The notes under the pieces are model-generated. The model made no database searches. It was not told the DNA's origin and saw only the letters and a list, made by a program, of their open reading frames with translations. From assembly GCF_015207875.1 (NCBI RefSeq), contig NZ_JADEVZ010000031.1:1-54828 (forward strand): a stretch of DNA of 54,828 nucleotides, in the 5' to 3' direction. Positions 36,829 through 47,144 of the stretch are shown in pieces (positions within the stretch are counted from its first letter, which is position 1; each line of letters begins with the position of its first letter). This stretch comes from Dolichospermum sp. LEGE 00240. GTDB taxonomy: Bacteria; Cyanobacteriota; Cyanobacteriia; Cyanobacteriales; Nostocaceae. Position numbers and translations under genes: made by a program.

Positions 36829-36968
36829 GGCGATTAGAAATCGCTACTACACAAACAAAGTCCACCTGCGTGGACTAACGAAAAATCAAGGCTTTTGAAC
36901 CCACGTATCCCTTACGGGACCGAAGGAATAGGTGGGTTTCGTCTGTGTAGCTGCGACTTCTAGTCGCC
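36829..36968. repeat. Dispersed hairpin repeat R1, copy 3
   Basis: GGCGATTAGAAATCGC, then CTACACAAACAAAGTCCACC, TGCGTGGAC, CCCACGTATCCCTTACGGG, AGGTGGGTTTCGTCTGTGTA and a closing CTAGTCGCC. Ends are complementary, as in the other copies. It includes the CCCTTACGGGACCG insert also seen, in another form, in copy 1. Confidence 0.75.
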
Positions 36969-37023
36969 CTTGCAAGTAATAAATTAGACTTTTCAAACAC
37001 CCTCTAACGGAAAATTAAGATTT

Positions 37024-37073
37024 TTAACCCAAGAAGGTGGGTTTTGTCTGTGTAGCCGTGATTTCCAATCGCC
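37024..37073. repeat. Half copy of repeat R1
   Basis: Only the right arm is present: AACCCAAGAAGGTGGGTTTT, GTCTGTGTAGCCGTGATTTC and CAATCGCC. Between it and copy 3, at about 36988-37007, ACTTTTCAAACACCCTCTAA resembles one end of the 155-bp MITE, so this gap has taken several insertions. Confidence 0.65.
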
Positions 37074-37108
37074 GGGGATTCAAACGTCCCTATTTATTAT
37101 TTGTGAAG

Positions 37109-37927
37109 TTAAGATTCATCACTGACAGATTTTTTACCTTTTCCGGGAATTAAACCGCGTCTTCCCGGCATTTGGGAAAGTAGCAAGAAACGGCGAAGAT
37201 GTTTTAATTCTTCTGTATCTCCTAAATTTTCCAACTCCCGCAAAGCATCTCTAAATAAGAACTCAGAACGATAGAGAAGACGGAAAGCCTTTTTGATTAA
37301 TTGAAAGTCACTCGCAGGCATTCCCGAACGTTTTAATCCTACCAAATTGAGCGATCGCACTTTCGCCGGATTTCCTTCCACCAACATATAAGGAGGTACA
37401 TCTCTATCAATGCGTGCCATTCCTCCCACCATTGACATTCCCCCAATATGGACGAACTGATGCACACCTAAAACGCCGCTGAGTCTAGCCCGCGATTCAA
37501 TATGTACATGACCTGCTAATGCTACAGAATTAGCAATAATGACAGAATCTTCAATCACGCAATTATGACCTACATGAACATAAGCCATCAATAAATTGCC
37601 ATTACCGATTACTGTCACTTCACCCCTACCAGTAGCGCGGTTAATCGTCACATACTCACGAATGGAATTATTATTGCCGATTTTTACCCAAGTAGGTTCT
37701 CCCACATACTTGAGATCCTGCGGCTGCATACCGATAGCAGCACCAGGGAAAATCTGATTTCCCGTACCAATTTCACAAGGGCCTTCCAGAACAGCATGAG
37801 CGCCAATTACGGTGTCTGCGCCAACTCTGACATTCTCTCCAATCACAGCATAAGCGCCGACTTGCACTGTTGGGTGGAGTTCCGCACTAGTATGTATGAC
37901 AGCAGTTGGATGAATAAGTGTTTTCAA
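37109..37927 (-). CDS. lpxA: Acyl-ACP--UDP-N-acetylglucosamine O-acyltransferase
   Basis: 272 residues, left-handed parallel beta-helix. Adds the first acyl chain to UDP-GlcNAc, the first step of lipid A synthesis. Hexapeptide repeats run through IHPTAVIHTSAELHPTVQVG and later coils; the catalytic His is in YVHVGHNCVIED; the C-terminal helical domain follows GLKRSGMPASDFQLIKKAF. The start is TTG 37927 (codon for the first residue of MKTLIHPTA), supported by GGAG with an 8-base gap and by the family N-terminus. The C-terminal GKGKKSVSDES is a basic extension. Confidence 0.95.
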   Translation of the reverse strand: MKTLIHPTAVIHTSAELHPTVQVGAYAVIGENVRVGADTVIGAHAVLEGPCEIGTGNQIFPGAAIGMQPQDLKYVGEPTWVKIGNNNSIREYVTINRATGRGEVTVIGNGNLLMAYVHVGHNCVIEDSVIIANSVALAGHVHIESRARLSGVLGVHQFVHIGGMSMVGGMARIDRDVPPYMLVEGNPAKVRSLNLVGLKRSGMPASDFQLIKKAFRLLYRSEFLFRDALRELENLGDTEELKHLRRFLLLSQMPGRRGLIPGKGKKSVSDES

Positions 37928-38131
37928 AGGTGAATCTCCAAAACTAAGTGCTAGTTGTTAATTTATTCAGTTAAGAAATGTGTCGGGCAAAGTAAGTTAT
38001 GTGTGAGGGCGAAAATTCAGAATTAGCCAAAAGTTGTGTTTAATTTATTTATTGAGGTTCAATATTCCTCCTACTTCTTTCTTCTTTCTTCCTTCCTCCT
38101 GACTCCTGACTCCTTGCATTAATAATGACCT

Positions 38132-38632
38132 TTAACTAATCAAAGAAAACATTAGTTCTCCTTCAGCGGCTAGTTGTCCGTTAACTTCCGCTCGTCCTTG
38201 CATTTTCCCAAAACGACGCTGTTTTACCCACAACAGTTCCACCGTCATTACCAGTTGATCACCGGGAACAACTTGACGACGAAAGCGGACTTTATCAATA
38301 CCAGCAAATACAAACAATCCTCCTTTAGAGTCCGGCATTTGCGTCATCACAATCCCCCCAACTTGTGCCATTGCTTCAATAATTAACACACCGGGCATGA
38401 GCGATCGCCCCGGAAAATGCCCTTGAAATTGGGGTTCATTAAAAGTAACATTTTTAATACCCACAGCCTTTTTACCAGGTACATAATCAATAATCCGATC
38501 TACCAGTAAAAATGGATAGCGATGGGGCAAAAGTTCCTGAATTTCCTCAATGGTCAAGGTAGTTTTAATTGTCTGTTTATCCTCACTTGATGTATTTACT
38601 TCCTGAGAATTAGGTTCGGTAATAGTGGACAT
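38132..38632 (-). CDS. fabZ: 3-hydroxyacyl-ACP dehydratase FabZ
   Basis: About 166 residues, hot-dog fold. Dehydrates 3-hydroxyacyl-ACP in fatty acid elongation and competes with the Lpx pathway for hydroxyacyl chains, hence the shared locus. Signature residues: [15 protein letters not shown], the catalytic His in [14 protein letters not shown] and Glu in [11 protein letters not shown]. The first 35 residues are a Ser/Thr/Glu-rich extension of no known role. ATG 38632 is preferred; GTG 38662 is an in-frame alternative. Repeat-like CTGACTCCTGACTCC sits near 38098-38114 after the stop. Confidence 0.95.
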   Translation of the reverse strand: MSTITEPNSQEVNTSSEDKQTIKTTLTIEEIQELLPHRYPFLLVDRIIDYVPGKKAVGIKNVTFNEPQFQGHFPGRSLMPGVLIIEAMAQVGGIVMTQMPDSKGGLFVFAGIDKVRFRRQVVPGDQLVMTVELLWVKQRRFGKMQGRAEVNGQLAAEGELMFSLIS

Positions 38633-38795
38633 TAGTTGTAAGTTATTTGAATGATTAGACACTAGGAATAGGTATACCAGGGAACAGGGAGCAGGGAACA
38701 GAGAACAATAAATAGAAATAAAAGTATAAATACTATCTTACTTTTTGATTACTGTTTCTCTCTTGCTCTCGGAAACTGCCATCAATTCAGGCATT

Positions 38796-39644
38796 TTAGA
38801 ATAACTCTAAAATTTTTCTAGCTAGTTGAATGTGTAAATTATGACTAGCTTTATACGCCAGAAAATGAGCAACAGGGAAAGTTCCCAGTAAACTTAGATC
38901 TCCTACTAGATCCAAAATTTTATGACGGACTGGTTCATTTGCAAATCGTAATGGGGGATTTAGCCAACCTTGAACCCCGCAAACCAGAGCATTATCCAAA
39001 CTCCCACCCTTAATTAATCCCGACTTTTGCAGATATTCAATTTGATCCTGTAACCCAAAAGTCCGTGCCGGCGCAATTTCTACCGCAAAATCCGCCGCAG
39101 ACTTTTCCAAACAGGACATTAATAACCAACTGTGCCATTGATTACCAATTGCCGCCAAATTAAAATCTATCCCATAGCTAAATCGAGTTGCCGGTGCAGG
39201 TAGAGCGCAAACAAAAGCATCACCCTCATAAATCCAAATCGGTTCAGTAATTACAACAGGTGCGGGTAAATTATGCGCCATTTGGGCTACTATTCCCACC
39301 TCAGCAATTCTTTCACACCAAATCCGCGCCGAACCATCTAAAAGTGGCACTTCCGGTCCATCAATTTCAATTCTGGCATTATCCACCCCCATAGCCGCCA
39401 AAGCTGCCAGCAAATGCTCCACAGTGCGGACACAGACCTCATCCTTACCCAACTGAGTAGAAAGCACAGTCTTACTCACAGCCGCAACCTGGGCAGGAAT
39501 CATAGGTGAATTTGGTAAATCTACCCGCACAAAAAAGCGGTTACTTCCCGGTAGCGCAGGTAATATTCGCACCTGAGTATGAACACCACTATGCAAACCC
39601 GCACCAGTCTCAATAATTTCCCCACCTAACGTATATTGTTCCAT
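38796..39644 (-). CDS. lpxC: UDP-3-O-acyl-N-acetylglucosamine deacetylase
   Basis: 282 residues. Zinc deacetylase, the committed step of lipid A synthesis. The N-terminus [12 protein letters not shown] is diagnostic. Zinc and catalytic residues: His in [11 protein letters not shown], His and Asp in [14 protein letters not shown], His in [16 protein letters not shown] 39644. Upstream, between it and bamA, is a repeat block (39705-39807). Confidence 0.95.
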   Translation of the reverse strand: MEQYTLGGEIIETGAGLHSGVHTQVRILPALPGSNRFFVRVDLPNSPMIPAQVAAVSKTVLSTQLGKDEVCVRTVEHLLAALAAMGVDNARIEIDGPEVPLLDGSARIWCERIAEVGIVAQMAHNLPAPVVITEPIWIYEGDAFVCALPAPATRFSYGIDFNLAAIGNQWHSWLLMSCLEKSAADFAVEIAPARTFGLQDQIEYLQKSGLIKGGSLDNALVCGVQGWLNPPLRFANEPVRHKILDLVGDLSLLGTFPVAHFLAYKASHNLHIQLARKILELF

Positions 39645-39704
39645 CCCCCAACAATCCCCATATTGTAGTTACTATTGCTTATTATTAAGGCACAGGAGTC
39701 AGAA

Positions 39705-39807
39705 GGTAGGGGCGCAGGCCCTGCGCCCAAAAAAGATTCAGGAGTCAAGAGTAAAATTCTTAGCCACCGACCACCGACAACTGACAACCGACAACTGACA
39801 ACTGACC
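39705..39807. repeat. GC palindrome plus STRR between lpxC and bamA
   Basis: Palindrome GGGCGCAGGCCCTGCGCCC at 39710-39728 (compare 13048-13066), then GATTCAGGAGTCAAGAGT and the STRR ACCGACAACTGACAACCGAC at about 39769-39805, ending 4 bp before the bamA stop. Confidence 0.75.
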
Positions 39808-39810
39808 AAT

Positions 39811-42105
39811 TTAAAATCTTTCTCCAATCCCAAAATTGATCCGACTATCACCTTCATCAGTGACACCATAATCTACACGAATTGGTCCAAGTGGAGATTG
39901 TACCCGCAATCCCACACCATAGCCATAGCCATTACCATTTTTCTTTAACAATTGTGCAGATTGGGTACTACTTCCCAAATCACTACCATAATCAAAAAAT
40001 AGTGCGCCACTGACCACAGAGAACACAGGGAAGCGATATTCAACCGCAGCTTGGATATACTTACTACCCGTACCTAATCTACCTTCGTCATAACCCCGAA
40101 CCGAGTTACTACCACCCAGAGTAAAGGCTTCATAGGGAGGCACATCCCCAAATATAGTTCCGCCTTGGAGGTTAAATGCTAAAGTTTGCGGTTTTTTGCT
40201 AAAGCTAATCAGTTTAATCGGTAGATACTGACTATAGTTACCCCGTAGCCTAGTCATAAAGATACTACCTGAACCTATAGGTACAGATTGATCAACTCCA
40301 AAGCTGAGGAAAGAACCTTTTGTAGGTTGTAAGGCATTGTTGCGGAGATCCCTTTGTGCGCCCAGCTTTAATAGTAATAAATCATCTTCCCCAGAAGACG
40401 AAAGGGTGAGGGGAATTCTATCACTGATGATATTACCATTATCATTAAATATTGCCCCTTCCTTCCTCAAATTGCCGTCAGCATCACGACCAGAAACCCG
40501 TTGATACTGTAGTCCCGCAGAAGCCAGCCACTCGGAATTTTTGAAAGGATTGGTAGACAGGGGACGAGTAAAGGTAACACCACCACCTAAGCGAGTAATC
40601 CGGGGGCGATCTTGTTGACCTGTATCCGTAATATTATCAGGATTAAAGGTTTCAATGTTGTTATCTTTACCTTCAAAAATCAAAGAAATGGAGCGACGAC
40701 GGAAAATATTCGTTGTATATGAGGTTCGATAAGGATCACCAGCAATCCAAGGATCAGTAAAGCGAAGGTCAAAAAGTAGTTCCCGTTCTCCTAACTGTAC
40801 CTCTGTCCCTAATTTTTGGTTTCTTCCTCCCAGGTTTTGCTGCTGATAGCTAACAGTTCCAAATAAACCACTAGCGGAACTGATACCCGCCCCGGCAGCA
40901 ATAGAACCGCTGGTACGTTCAATCACATTAACTAGGACATTTACTTTGCTGGGGTCAGTACCAGGGGCAAGGGATATAGGTTCAGTATCAGGCGGTTCAA
41001 ACAATCCTAATCCATATACCCGTGCTAAATCTCTTTGCACTGTATTGCGATTGAATACCGTTCCTGACTTTAATTCTAATTCTCGCGTCACAATATAATC
41101 CTTTGTCCGTCCCTGAATTGGGTTGCCTTTGTCGTCTATGTCCTCACCATCTTTGTTACGGAATCGGACCTTCACGCTTTCTACAACCCCTTCTGCGACC
41201 TGGAGGGTAACGACTCCATTGTCTGAGACTTTGGGTGCGCCAATTAAGTTGGCTAGTACATAACCTTGATCTTGATAACGCTTGGTTAATTGCTTGATGC
41301 CTTCGCTTAGTTCCCGCAAGTTAAGAATTTTGCCATACTGATTACTAAATATTTCGTTGGCTGTCCCAGGAGGAAGGACAGAGACTACACCCGTGCCAGG
41401 ATTTGCTTCTAATTCTACTTTCGAGAGGATGGGATTGGGGGTAACAATAAAACTGACTCGCACACCCAGAGGGGTATCTTCTGGAAATGCTTGGACGTTG
41501 GAGAAAAACCCAGTTCTAAAAATCGCATTAATATCTTCTTGAAGTTGGGAACGGGTTGTTGTTTGTCCGGCTTGGGTACGAATGACTTTATAAACTTCGG
41601 TTTCTAGTTCCGAGGTGATTTGTCCTGTTTCTGATTTAATTGCTACCTCGGACACCAAAACGCGGGCTTCCGTTGCTTCTGGCTTGGTTGTGGGTGCTGC
41701 TGTGGGAAGATTTGGTTTTTCTGGAGTGGATTCAGCCGTAGAAGGTTTAGTAGTCGCTGGTTGGGGGACTTGTGTGGTAATGGGAACTATTGTGGTTTTG
41801 GGGACAATAACAGATGCTTTGTCTACTACTGCTAAATTGGGCCTGATCACTTTGACAATGGGAGAAAATTGCTTAGATTCTTTTTCTCCAACTATTGGCA
41901 ATGCTAGGGCATGGGATGTCAGATTTTCACTAGTATCATTTTTAATGGGATGCTGTTTTTCTGACTGGTTTGTTTCTATTGTCGAAACTTCTGTCGTCTG
42001 TGGGTGACTATCAGGAGTTTGGGCATTTGCTTTGACAGAAATTGCTAAAGGGAATGTAATGGCTATGGTAACCATTAATCCGGGTGTTAAATGTTTTTTA
42101 ATCAT
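39811..42105 (-). CDS. bamA: Outer-membrane assembly factor BamA/Omp85 family
   Basis: About 764 residues. Signal peptide near residues 1-29 (ends VKANA), then a Pro/Thr-rich linker unusual outside cyanobacteria, then about three POTRA domains (about 150-400), then a 16-strand barrel. Barrel hallmarks: GGSNSVRGYDEGRLGTGSKY with the loop-6 VRGY motif, and a C-terminal strand ending INFGIGERF with terminal Phe. Inserts beta-barrel proteins into the outer membrane. ATG 42105 with AGAG upstream is preferred over GTG 42123. purC lies 51 bp upstream on the same strand. Confidence 0.93.
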   Translation of the reverse strand: MIKKHLTPGLMVTIAITFPLAISVKANAQTPDSHPQTTEVSTIETNQSEKQHPIKNDTSENLTSHALALPIVGEKESKQFSPIVKVIRPNLAVVDKASVIVPKTTIVPITTQVPQPATTKPSTAESTPEKPNLPTAAPTTKPEATEARVLVSEVAIKSETGQITSELETEVYKVIRTQAGQTTTRSQLQEDINAIFRTGFFSNVQAFPEDTPLGVRVSFIVTPNPILSKVELEANPGTGVVSVLPPGTANEIFSNQYGKILNLRELSEGIKQLTKRYQDQGYVLANLIGAPKVSDNGVVTLQVAEGVVESVKVRFRNKDGEDIDDKGNPIQGRTKDYIVTRELELKSGTVFNRNTVQRDLARVYGLGLFEPPDTEPISLAPGTDPSKVNVLVNVIERTSGSIAAGAGISSASGLFGTVSYQQQNLGGRNQKLGTEVQLGERELLFDLRFTDPWIAGDPYRTSYTTNIFRRRSISLIFEGKDNNIETFNPDNITDTGQQDRPRITRLGGGVTFTRPLSTNPFKNSEWLASAGLQYQRVSGRDADGNLRKEGAIFNDNGNIISDRIPLTLSSSGEDDLLLLKLGAQRDLRNNALQPTKGSFLSFGVDQSVPIGSGSIFMTRLRGNYSQYLPIKLISFSKKPQTLAFNLQGGTIFGDVPPYEAFTLGGSNSVRGYDEGRLGTGSKYIQAAVEYRFPVFSVVSGALFFDYGSDLGSSTQSAQLLKKNGNGYGYGVGLRVQSPLGPIRVDYGVTDEGDSRINFGIGERF

Positions 42106-42156
42106 ATTTCTCTTCACTACCACACACCATTATTTGTTAATCATTGGAAAAAATAT

Positions 42157-42900
42157 TTACTCAGCTTTGTAGCTTTCTACCACTTTTAATACTCTCTGTA
42201 AAACCTCCTGATAGGCATTTTCTACGTTTCCTAAGTCACGACGAAAACGGTCTTTATCCATAACCCGACGGTTAGTATCGGTTTCGGCTATGTCCCATAG
42301 ACGACAGGTATCGGGACTAATTTCGTCAGCTAATAATACTTGCTGTTGGGAGTCTACGCCAAATTCAAGTTTAAAGTCCACTAAGGTAATTTGACACTTT
42401 TCCCAAAACTGCTGGAGAAATTCGTTGATTTTCAAGGCAAGATGGGTAATTTGAGCAACTTGTTCCGGTGTGGCTAATCCTAGAAGAAATAGGCGATCGC
42501 TTGTCAGTAAAGGATCACCTAGACTATCATCTTTATAATAGAATTCCACCAGGGGTCGTGATAACACAGTCCCCAGCCCTAACCCAGTTTGCTGACACAG
42601 GCTACCAGCCGCAATATTTCTGACCACCACTTCTAAGGGGATAATTTTTACAGCCTTAACTCTCATCAAATTCGGGGCTGGACTATCAATAAAATGAGTT
42701 TTAATCCCCTGCATTGCCAATTGTTGGAACAGTTGACTAGAAATACTACAGTTAATCATGCCTTTGTTTTGAATGCTGCCGCGTTTTTGAGCGTTAAAGG
42801 CTGTAGCATCATCCTTAAAATCAGCCAACAAAATCTCTGGATCATCTGTGGCGTAAAGAATTTTAGCTTTGCCTTCGTAAAGTTTAGAATTAACAGACAT
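42157..42900 (-). CDS. purC: SAICAR synthase PurC
   Basis: About 247 residues. ATP-dependent condensation of CAIR with aspartate in purine synthesis. Hallmarks: KLYEGKAKILYATDDPE, DDATAFNAQKRGSIQNKG, VVRNIAAGSLCQQTGL, LVDFKLEFGVD and LADEISPDTCRLWD. ATG 42900 gives the normal N-terminus; an in-frame GTG at 42951 adds 17 residues. It heads the minus-strand run that continues into bamA and the lpx genes. Confidence 0.95.
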   Translation of the reverse strand: MSVNSKLYEGKAKILYATDDPEILLADFKDDATAFNAQKRGSIQNKGMINCSISSQLFQQLAMQGIKTHFIDSPAPNLMRVKAVKIIPLEVVVRNIAAGSLCQQTGLGLGTVLSRPLVEFYYKDDSLGDPLLTSDRLFLLGLATPEQVAQITHLALKINEFLQQFWEKCQITLVDFKLEFGVDSQQQVLLADEISPDTCRLWDIAETDTNRRVMDKDRFRRDLGNVENAYQEVLQRVLKVVESYKAE

Positions 42901-42962
42901 GGTAGTAGATACTGTTTTCGGTAATGGACTGCTGAAATCTGAAAGTTTCACTATTTTAAGTA

Positions 42963-43117
42963 GGGAACAAGGGACAGGGGACAGGGAACAGGGGACAGGG
43001 AACAGGGGACAGGTAATTGGTAAATAACTTTCTTCCTTCTGACTCGGTGACTCGGTGACTCGGTGACTCCTGACTCGGTGACTCCTGACTCGGTGACTCC
43101 TGACTCGGTAACTCCTG
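42963..43117. repeat. Double STRR array between purC and metH
   Basis: First block 42967-43013: alternating GGGGACAGGGAACA units. Second block 43041-43117: GACTCGGT and GACTCCT heptamer-like units in alternation. The two arrays fill most of the divergent promoter region of purC and metH, leaving only about 50 bp next to metH. Confidence 0.85.
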
Positions 43118-43167
43118 CTGTAAATTAAGTCTAGTATTACAAAAATAACTCTATTCTTTCACACAAT

Positions 43168-46100
43168 ATGACCCATCCTTTTCTTAAACACCTCTATAGT
43201 CCAGAACGTCCCGTAATCGTCTTTGACGGCGCAATGGGAACCAACCTGCAAACCCAAAACCTCACCGCCGAAGATTTTGGCGGACCACAATATGAAGGCT
43301 GTAACGAGTATTTAGTCCACAGCAAACCTGAAGCCGTCGCCAAAGTTCACCGTGATTTCCTCGCCGCTGGTGCTGATGTCATTGAAACTGATACCTTTGG
43401 CTCTATGTCCATCGTTCTCGCAGAATACGACTTAGCAGACCAAGCTTACTATCTCACGAAAAAAGCCGCCGAACTTGCCAAAAGTGTAGCTGCGGAATTT
43501 TCCACTCCCGAAAAACCCCGATTTGTGGCTGGTTCTATAGGTCCAACCACCAAACTCCCCACCTTGGGACATATTGACTTTGATACCATGAAAGCCTCTT
43601 TTGCGGAACAAGCAGAAGCCTTATTTGATGGTGGTGTGGATTTATTTCTCGTCGAGACCTGCCAAGACGTACTGCAAATTAAAGCCGCATTAAATGGAAT
43701 TGAGGAAGTTTTTGCCAAAAAAGGCGAAAGACGCGCCTTAATGGTGTCTGTAACTATGGAAAGCATGGGAACAATGCTGGTAGGGACAGAAATCAACGCC
43801 GTAGTTACCATTCTCGAATCTTATCCCATTGATATTCTTGGCTTAAATTGCGCCACTGGTCCCGACTTGATGAAACCACACATCAAGTATTTATCAGAAC
43901 ATTCTCCATTCGTAGTTTCCTGTATTCCCAACGCGGGTTTACCGGAAAATATTGGCGGTCAAGCACATTACAGACTTACGCCCGTAGAATTACGGATGGC
44001 GTTAATGCACTTCGTTGAAGATTTAGGTGTCCAAGTGATTGGGGGTTGCTGTGGGACACGACCAGCACATATTCAACAATTGGCGGAAATTGCTAAAGAG
44101 TTAAAACCAAAAGTTAGACAACCAAGTTTAGAACCATCCGCCGCATCAATTTATACGACTCAACCATACACCCAAGAAAATTCTTTCTTGATTGTCGGTG
44201 AACGTCTCAACGCCAGCGGTTCTAAAAAATGCCGTGACTTGCTCAACGCTGAAGACTGGGATGGTTTAGTCTCAATGGCACGGAGTCAGGTCAAAGAAGG
44301 CGCACATATCCTAGATGTTAACGTTGATTATGTGGGACGTGACGGCGTACGTGATATGTACGAGTTAGTTTCTCGCATTGTCAATAATGTGACATTACCA
44401 TTAATGCTCGATTCCACCGAATGGGAAAAAATGGAAGCAGGGTTAAAGGTAGCTGGAGGTAAGTGTTTACTCAATTCCACCAACTACGAAGACGGCGAAC
44501 CACGATTTTTGAAAGTCCTAGAATTAGCCAAAAAGTATGGTGCAGGTGTCATTATTGGCACAATTGATGAAGATGGTATGGCGCGGACAGCAGAGAAAAA
44601 GTTTCAAATTGCCCAACGTGCTTACCGTCAAGCCGTAGAATATGGGATTGCGCCGACAGAAATATTCTTTGATACATTAGCTCTCCCCATTTCTACAGGG
44701 ATTGAAGAAGATCGAGAAAATGGCAAAGCCACCATAGAATCCATTCGCCGCATTCGCCAAGAACTGCCCGGATGTCATGTGATGTTGGGCGTTTCCAATA
44801 TCTCCTTTGGCTTAAATCCCGCCTCACGCATAGTCTTAAACTCCATGTTTTTGCATGAAGCCATGCAGGCGGGCATGGATGCAGCAATTGTCAGCGCGAG
44901 TAAAATTTTACCACTTTCAAAAATCGAACCTCAACATCAAGAAGTTTGCCGACAATTAATTTACGATGAACGTAAATTTGATGGTAATGTCTGCGTTTAT
45001 GATCCCTTGGGAGAATTAACCACAATTTTTGCCGGAGTCAAAACCAAACGGAACACGGGAATTGATGCCACTTTACCAATTGAAGAACGTTTGAAACGGC
45101 ATATTATTGACGGTGAACGCATTGGTTTAGAAACCCAATTGACAAAAGCTTTAGAACAATATCCTCCCTTACAAATCATCAATACTTTCTTATTAGACGG
45201 AATGAAAGTTGTCGGTGAATTGTTCGGTTCTGGACAAATGCAATTACCTTTTGTTTTACAATCTGCCGAAACCATGAAAGCTGCGGTTGCTTATTTAGAA
45301 CCGTTCATGGAAAAGTCGGAATCTGGCAATAATGCCAAAGGAACTTTTGTGATTGCTACTGTCAAAGGTGACGTTCACGATATTGGTAAAAACCTTGTAG
45401 ATATCATTTTATCTAATAACGGTTACAAGGTAATTAACCTGGGAATTAAGCAATCAGTCGAAAACATCATTCAAGCTTACGAACAGTATCAACCTGATTG
45501 TATTGCTATGAGTGGATTGTTAGTAAAATCTACCGCTTTCATGAAAGAGAATTTACAAACTTTCAATGAAAAAGGAATTACTGTGCCAGTAATTTTAGGT
45601 GGTGCAGCTTTAACTCCTAAATTTGTAAATCAAGATTGCCAAGGAACTTATAAAGGTAAAGTTGTTTATGGCAAAGATGCCTTTTCTGATTTGCATTTTA
45701 TGGATAAGTTAATGCCTGCAAAAACAGCAGGTAATTGGGATAATTTACAGGGATTTTTGGATGAATTTGTAGAAAATGGACATCAATCTGTTGAGGAAAA
45801 TAGCAGGCAAGGTTCCCACCCCACAATAGATAATTCTGATCTTAAAAAAGAGGTTGATACTCGGCGTTCTGAGGCTGTGGCTGTAGATATTGAACGTCCG
45901 CAACCACCTTTTTGGGGAACGCAGTTTTTACAACCTGATGATATTTCTTTGGAGGAATTATTCTGGTATTTGGATTTACAAGCTTTGGTAGCTGGACAAT
46001 GGCAATTCCGTAAACCCAAGGAACAATCTAAGGAAGAATATCAAGCATTTTTAGCTGATAAGGTTTACCCAGTTTTAGAAGAGTGGAAACAGCGAATTAT

Positions 46101-46710
46101 TGAGGAGAATTTATTACATCCTCAAGTAATTTATGGCTATTTTCCTTGTCAATCGGAGGGGAATAGTTTATTGATTTATGAAACGAACCACAGAGGCGCA
46201 GAGGACGCAGAGGTAAGAGCTAGTTTTGAGTTTCCGCGTCAGAGGTCTTTTCATAGGTTATGTATTGCGGATTTTTTTGCACCGAAGGAGTCGGGAATTA
46301 TTGATGTTTTCCCTATGCAAGCGGTGACTGTGGGGGAAGTTGCAACGGAGTTCGGACAAAAGCTATTTGCCGATAATAAATACACTGACTATCTGTATTT
46401 TCACGGTATGGCTGTCCAGGTTGCTGAAGCTTTGGCAGAATGGACTCACGCCAGAATCCGCCGGGAGTTAGGTTTTGGTGATTCTGAACCGGACAATATT
46501 CGGGATATGTTAGCACAGCGCTATCAAGGTTCTCGGTATAGTTTCGGCTATCCAGCTTGTCCGAATATCCAAGATCAGTATAAGCAGTTAGAGTTGTTGG
46601 GAGTTGATAGGATGAAGATGCACATGGATGAAAGTGAGCAATTGTATCCTGAACAGTCGACAACGGCGATTATTACTTATCACTCTGCGGCGAAGTATTT
46701 CACGGCTTAA
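43168..46710 (+). CDS. metH: Cobalamin-dependent methionine synthase MetH
   Basis: 1180 residues, full length. Transfers methyl from methyltetrahydrofolate to homocysteine via B12. Homocysteine domain about 1-325 with zinc cysteines C228 (GLNCATG) and C294/C295 (GGCCGTRP); folate domain about 335-610; cobalamin domain with D735-x-H737-x-x-G740 in [14 protein letters not shown]-terminal reactivation domain about 900-1180 with SFGYPACPN. At residues 1007-1017 the sequence [11 protein letters not shown] is the dispersed repeat AACCACAGAGGCGCAGAGGA read in frame (46186-46213), foreign to the family. A Gln/Ser-rich linker lies at 870-900. Confidence 0.96.
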   Translation: MTHPFLKHLYSPERPVIVFDGAMGTNLQTQNLTAEDFGGPQYEGCNEYLVHSKPEAVAKVHRDFLAAGADVIETDTFGSMSIVLAEYDLADQAYYLTKKAAELAKSVAAEFSTPEKPRFVAGSIGPTTKLPTLGHIDFDTMKASFAEQAEALFDGGVDLFLVETCQDVLQIKAALNGIEEVFAKKGERRALMVSVTMESMGTMLVGTEINAVVTILESYPIDILGLNCATGPDLMKPHIKYLSEHSPFVVSCIPNAGLPENIGGQAHYRLTPVELRMALMHFVEDLGVQVIGGCCGTRPAHIQQLAEIAKELKPKVRQPSLEPSAASIYTTQPYTQENSFLIVGERLNASGSKKCRDLLNAEDWDGLVSMARSQVKEGAHILDVNVDYVGRDGVRDMYELVSRIVNNVTLPLMLDSTEWEKMEAGLKVAGGKCLLNSTNYEDGEPRFLKVLELAKKYGAGVIIGTIDEDGMARTAEKKFQIAQRAYRQAVEYGIAPTEIFFDTLALPISTGIEEDRENGKATIESIRRIRQELPGCHVMLGVSNISFGLNPASRIVLNSMFLHEAMQAGMDAAIVSASKILPLSKIEPQHQEVCRQLIYDERKFDGNVCVYDPLGELTTIFAGVKTKRNTGIDATLPIEERLKRHIIDGERIGLETQLTKALEQYPPLQIINTFLLDGMKVVGELFGSGQMQLPFVLQSAETMKAAVAYLEPFMEKSESGNNAKGTFVIATVKGDVHDIGKNLVDIILSNNGYKVINLGIKQSVENIIQAYEQYQPDCIAMSGLLVKSTAFMKENLQTFNEKGITVPVILGGAALTPKFVNQDCQGTYKGKVVYGKDAFSDLHFMDKLMPAKTAGNWDNLQGFLDEFVENGHQSVEENSRQGSHPTIDNSDLKKEVDTRRSEAVAVDIERPQPPFWGTQFLQPDDISLEELFWYLDLQALVAGQWQFRKPKEQSKEEYQAFLADKVYPVLEEWKQRIIEENLLHPQVIYGYFPCQSEGNSLLIYETNHRGAEDAEVRASFEFPRQRSFHRLCIADFFAPKESGIIDVFPMQAVTVGEVATEFGQKLFADNKYTDYLYFHGMAVQVAEALAEWTHARIRRELGFGDSEPDNIRDMLAQRYQGSRYSFGYPACPNIQDQYKQLELLGVDRMKMHMDESEQLYPEQSTTAIITYHSAAKYFTA

Positions 46711-46769
46711 TTGTACTTTCTTACCCCCTTTGTCATGAGATAGAGGGGGGATTTAATTTAATATTAATA

Positions 46770-47099
46770 GTGGGTTATGGGAACACAGATACAGAACGGA
46801 TTGAGAGGTTATTGAGAGAATTAGGCGATCAGGAAAATCGCCAAGCTCAATTTGTGTGTGCGATCGCAGTTGCAAATCCTCAAGGAGAAATAGTAATTCA
46901 ATCTGAGGGTATTTGTCACGGTGAAATTTTGTTTGCACCTTCTGGAGATGGTGGTTTTGGTTATGATCCGGTTTTTTATGTCCCGGAGAAACAATTGACT
47001 TTTGCCCAAATGACGACGGATTTAAAAAAATCAATTAGTCATCGTGGTAATGCTTTAAAAGCTTTAGTTCCCCGATTAAAAGCTCTAGATATACTATAA
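46770..47099 (+). pseudogene. 5'-truncated XTP/dITP pyrophosphatase gene
   Basis: The 109 readable residues (GYGNTDTERIERLLRELG, then RQAQFVCAIAVANPQGEIV, GGFGYDPVFYVPEKQ and SHRGNALKAL) are the C-terminal 55-60 percent of RdgB/HAM1. The N-terminal nucleotide-binding half with TGNxGK and the DDSGL motif is absent, and the DNA just upstream does not encode it. GTG 46770 is only the first start-like codon. A functional copy would be elsewhere. Confidence 0.8.
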
Positions 47100-47144
47100 T
47101 ATATAGTGTTATTTTGTTTCGAGAAGTAAGTAAATGAGGTAATT

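Noticed and set aside
42952-43167. Cobalamin or SAM riboswitch upstream of metH
   Set aside because: The gap is mostly simple tandem repeats; no riboswitch core motif could be recognised.
43449-43811. Minus-strand open frame inside metH
   Set aside because: Antisense shadow of a strongly conserved gene; no family resemblance.
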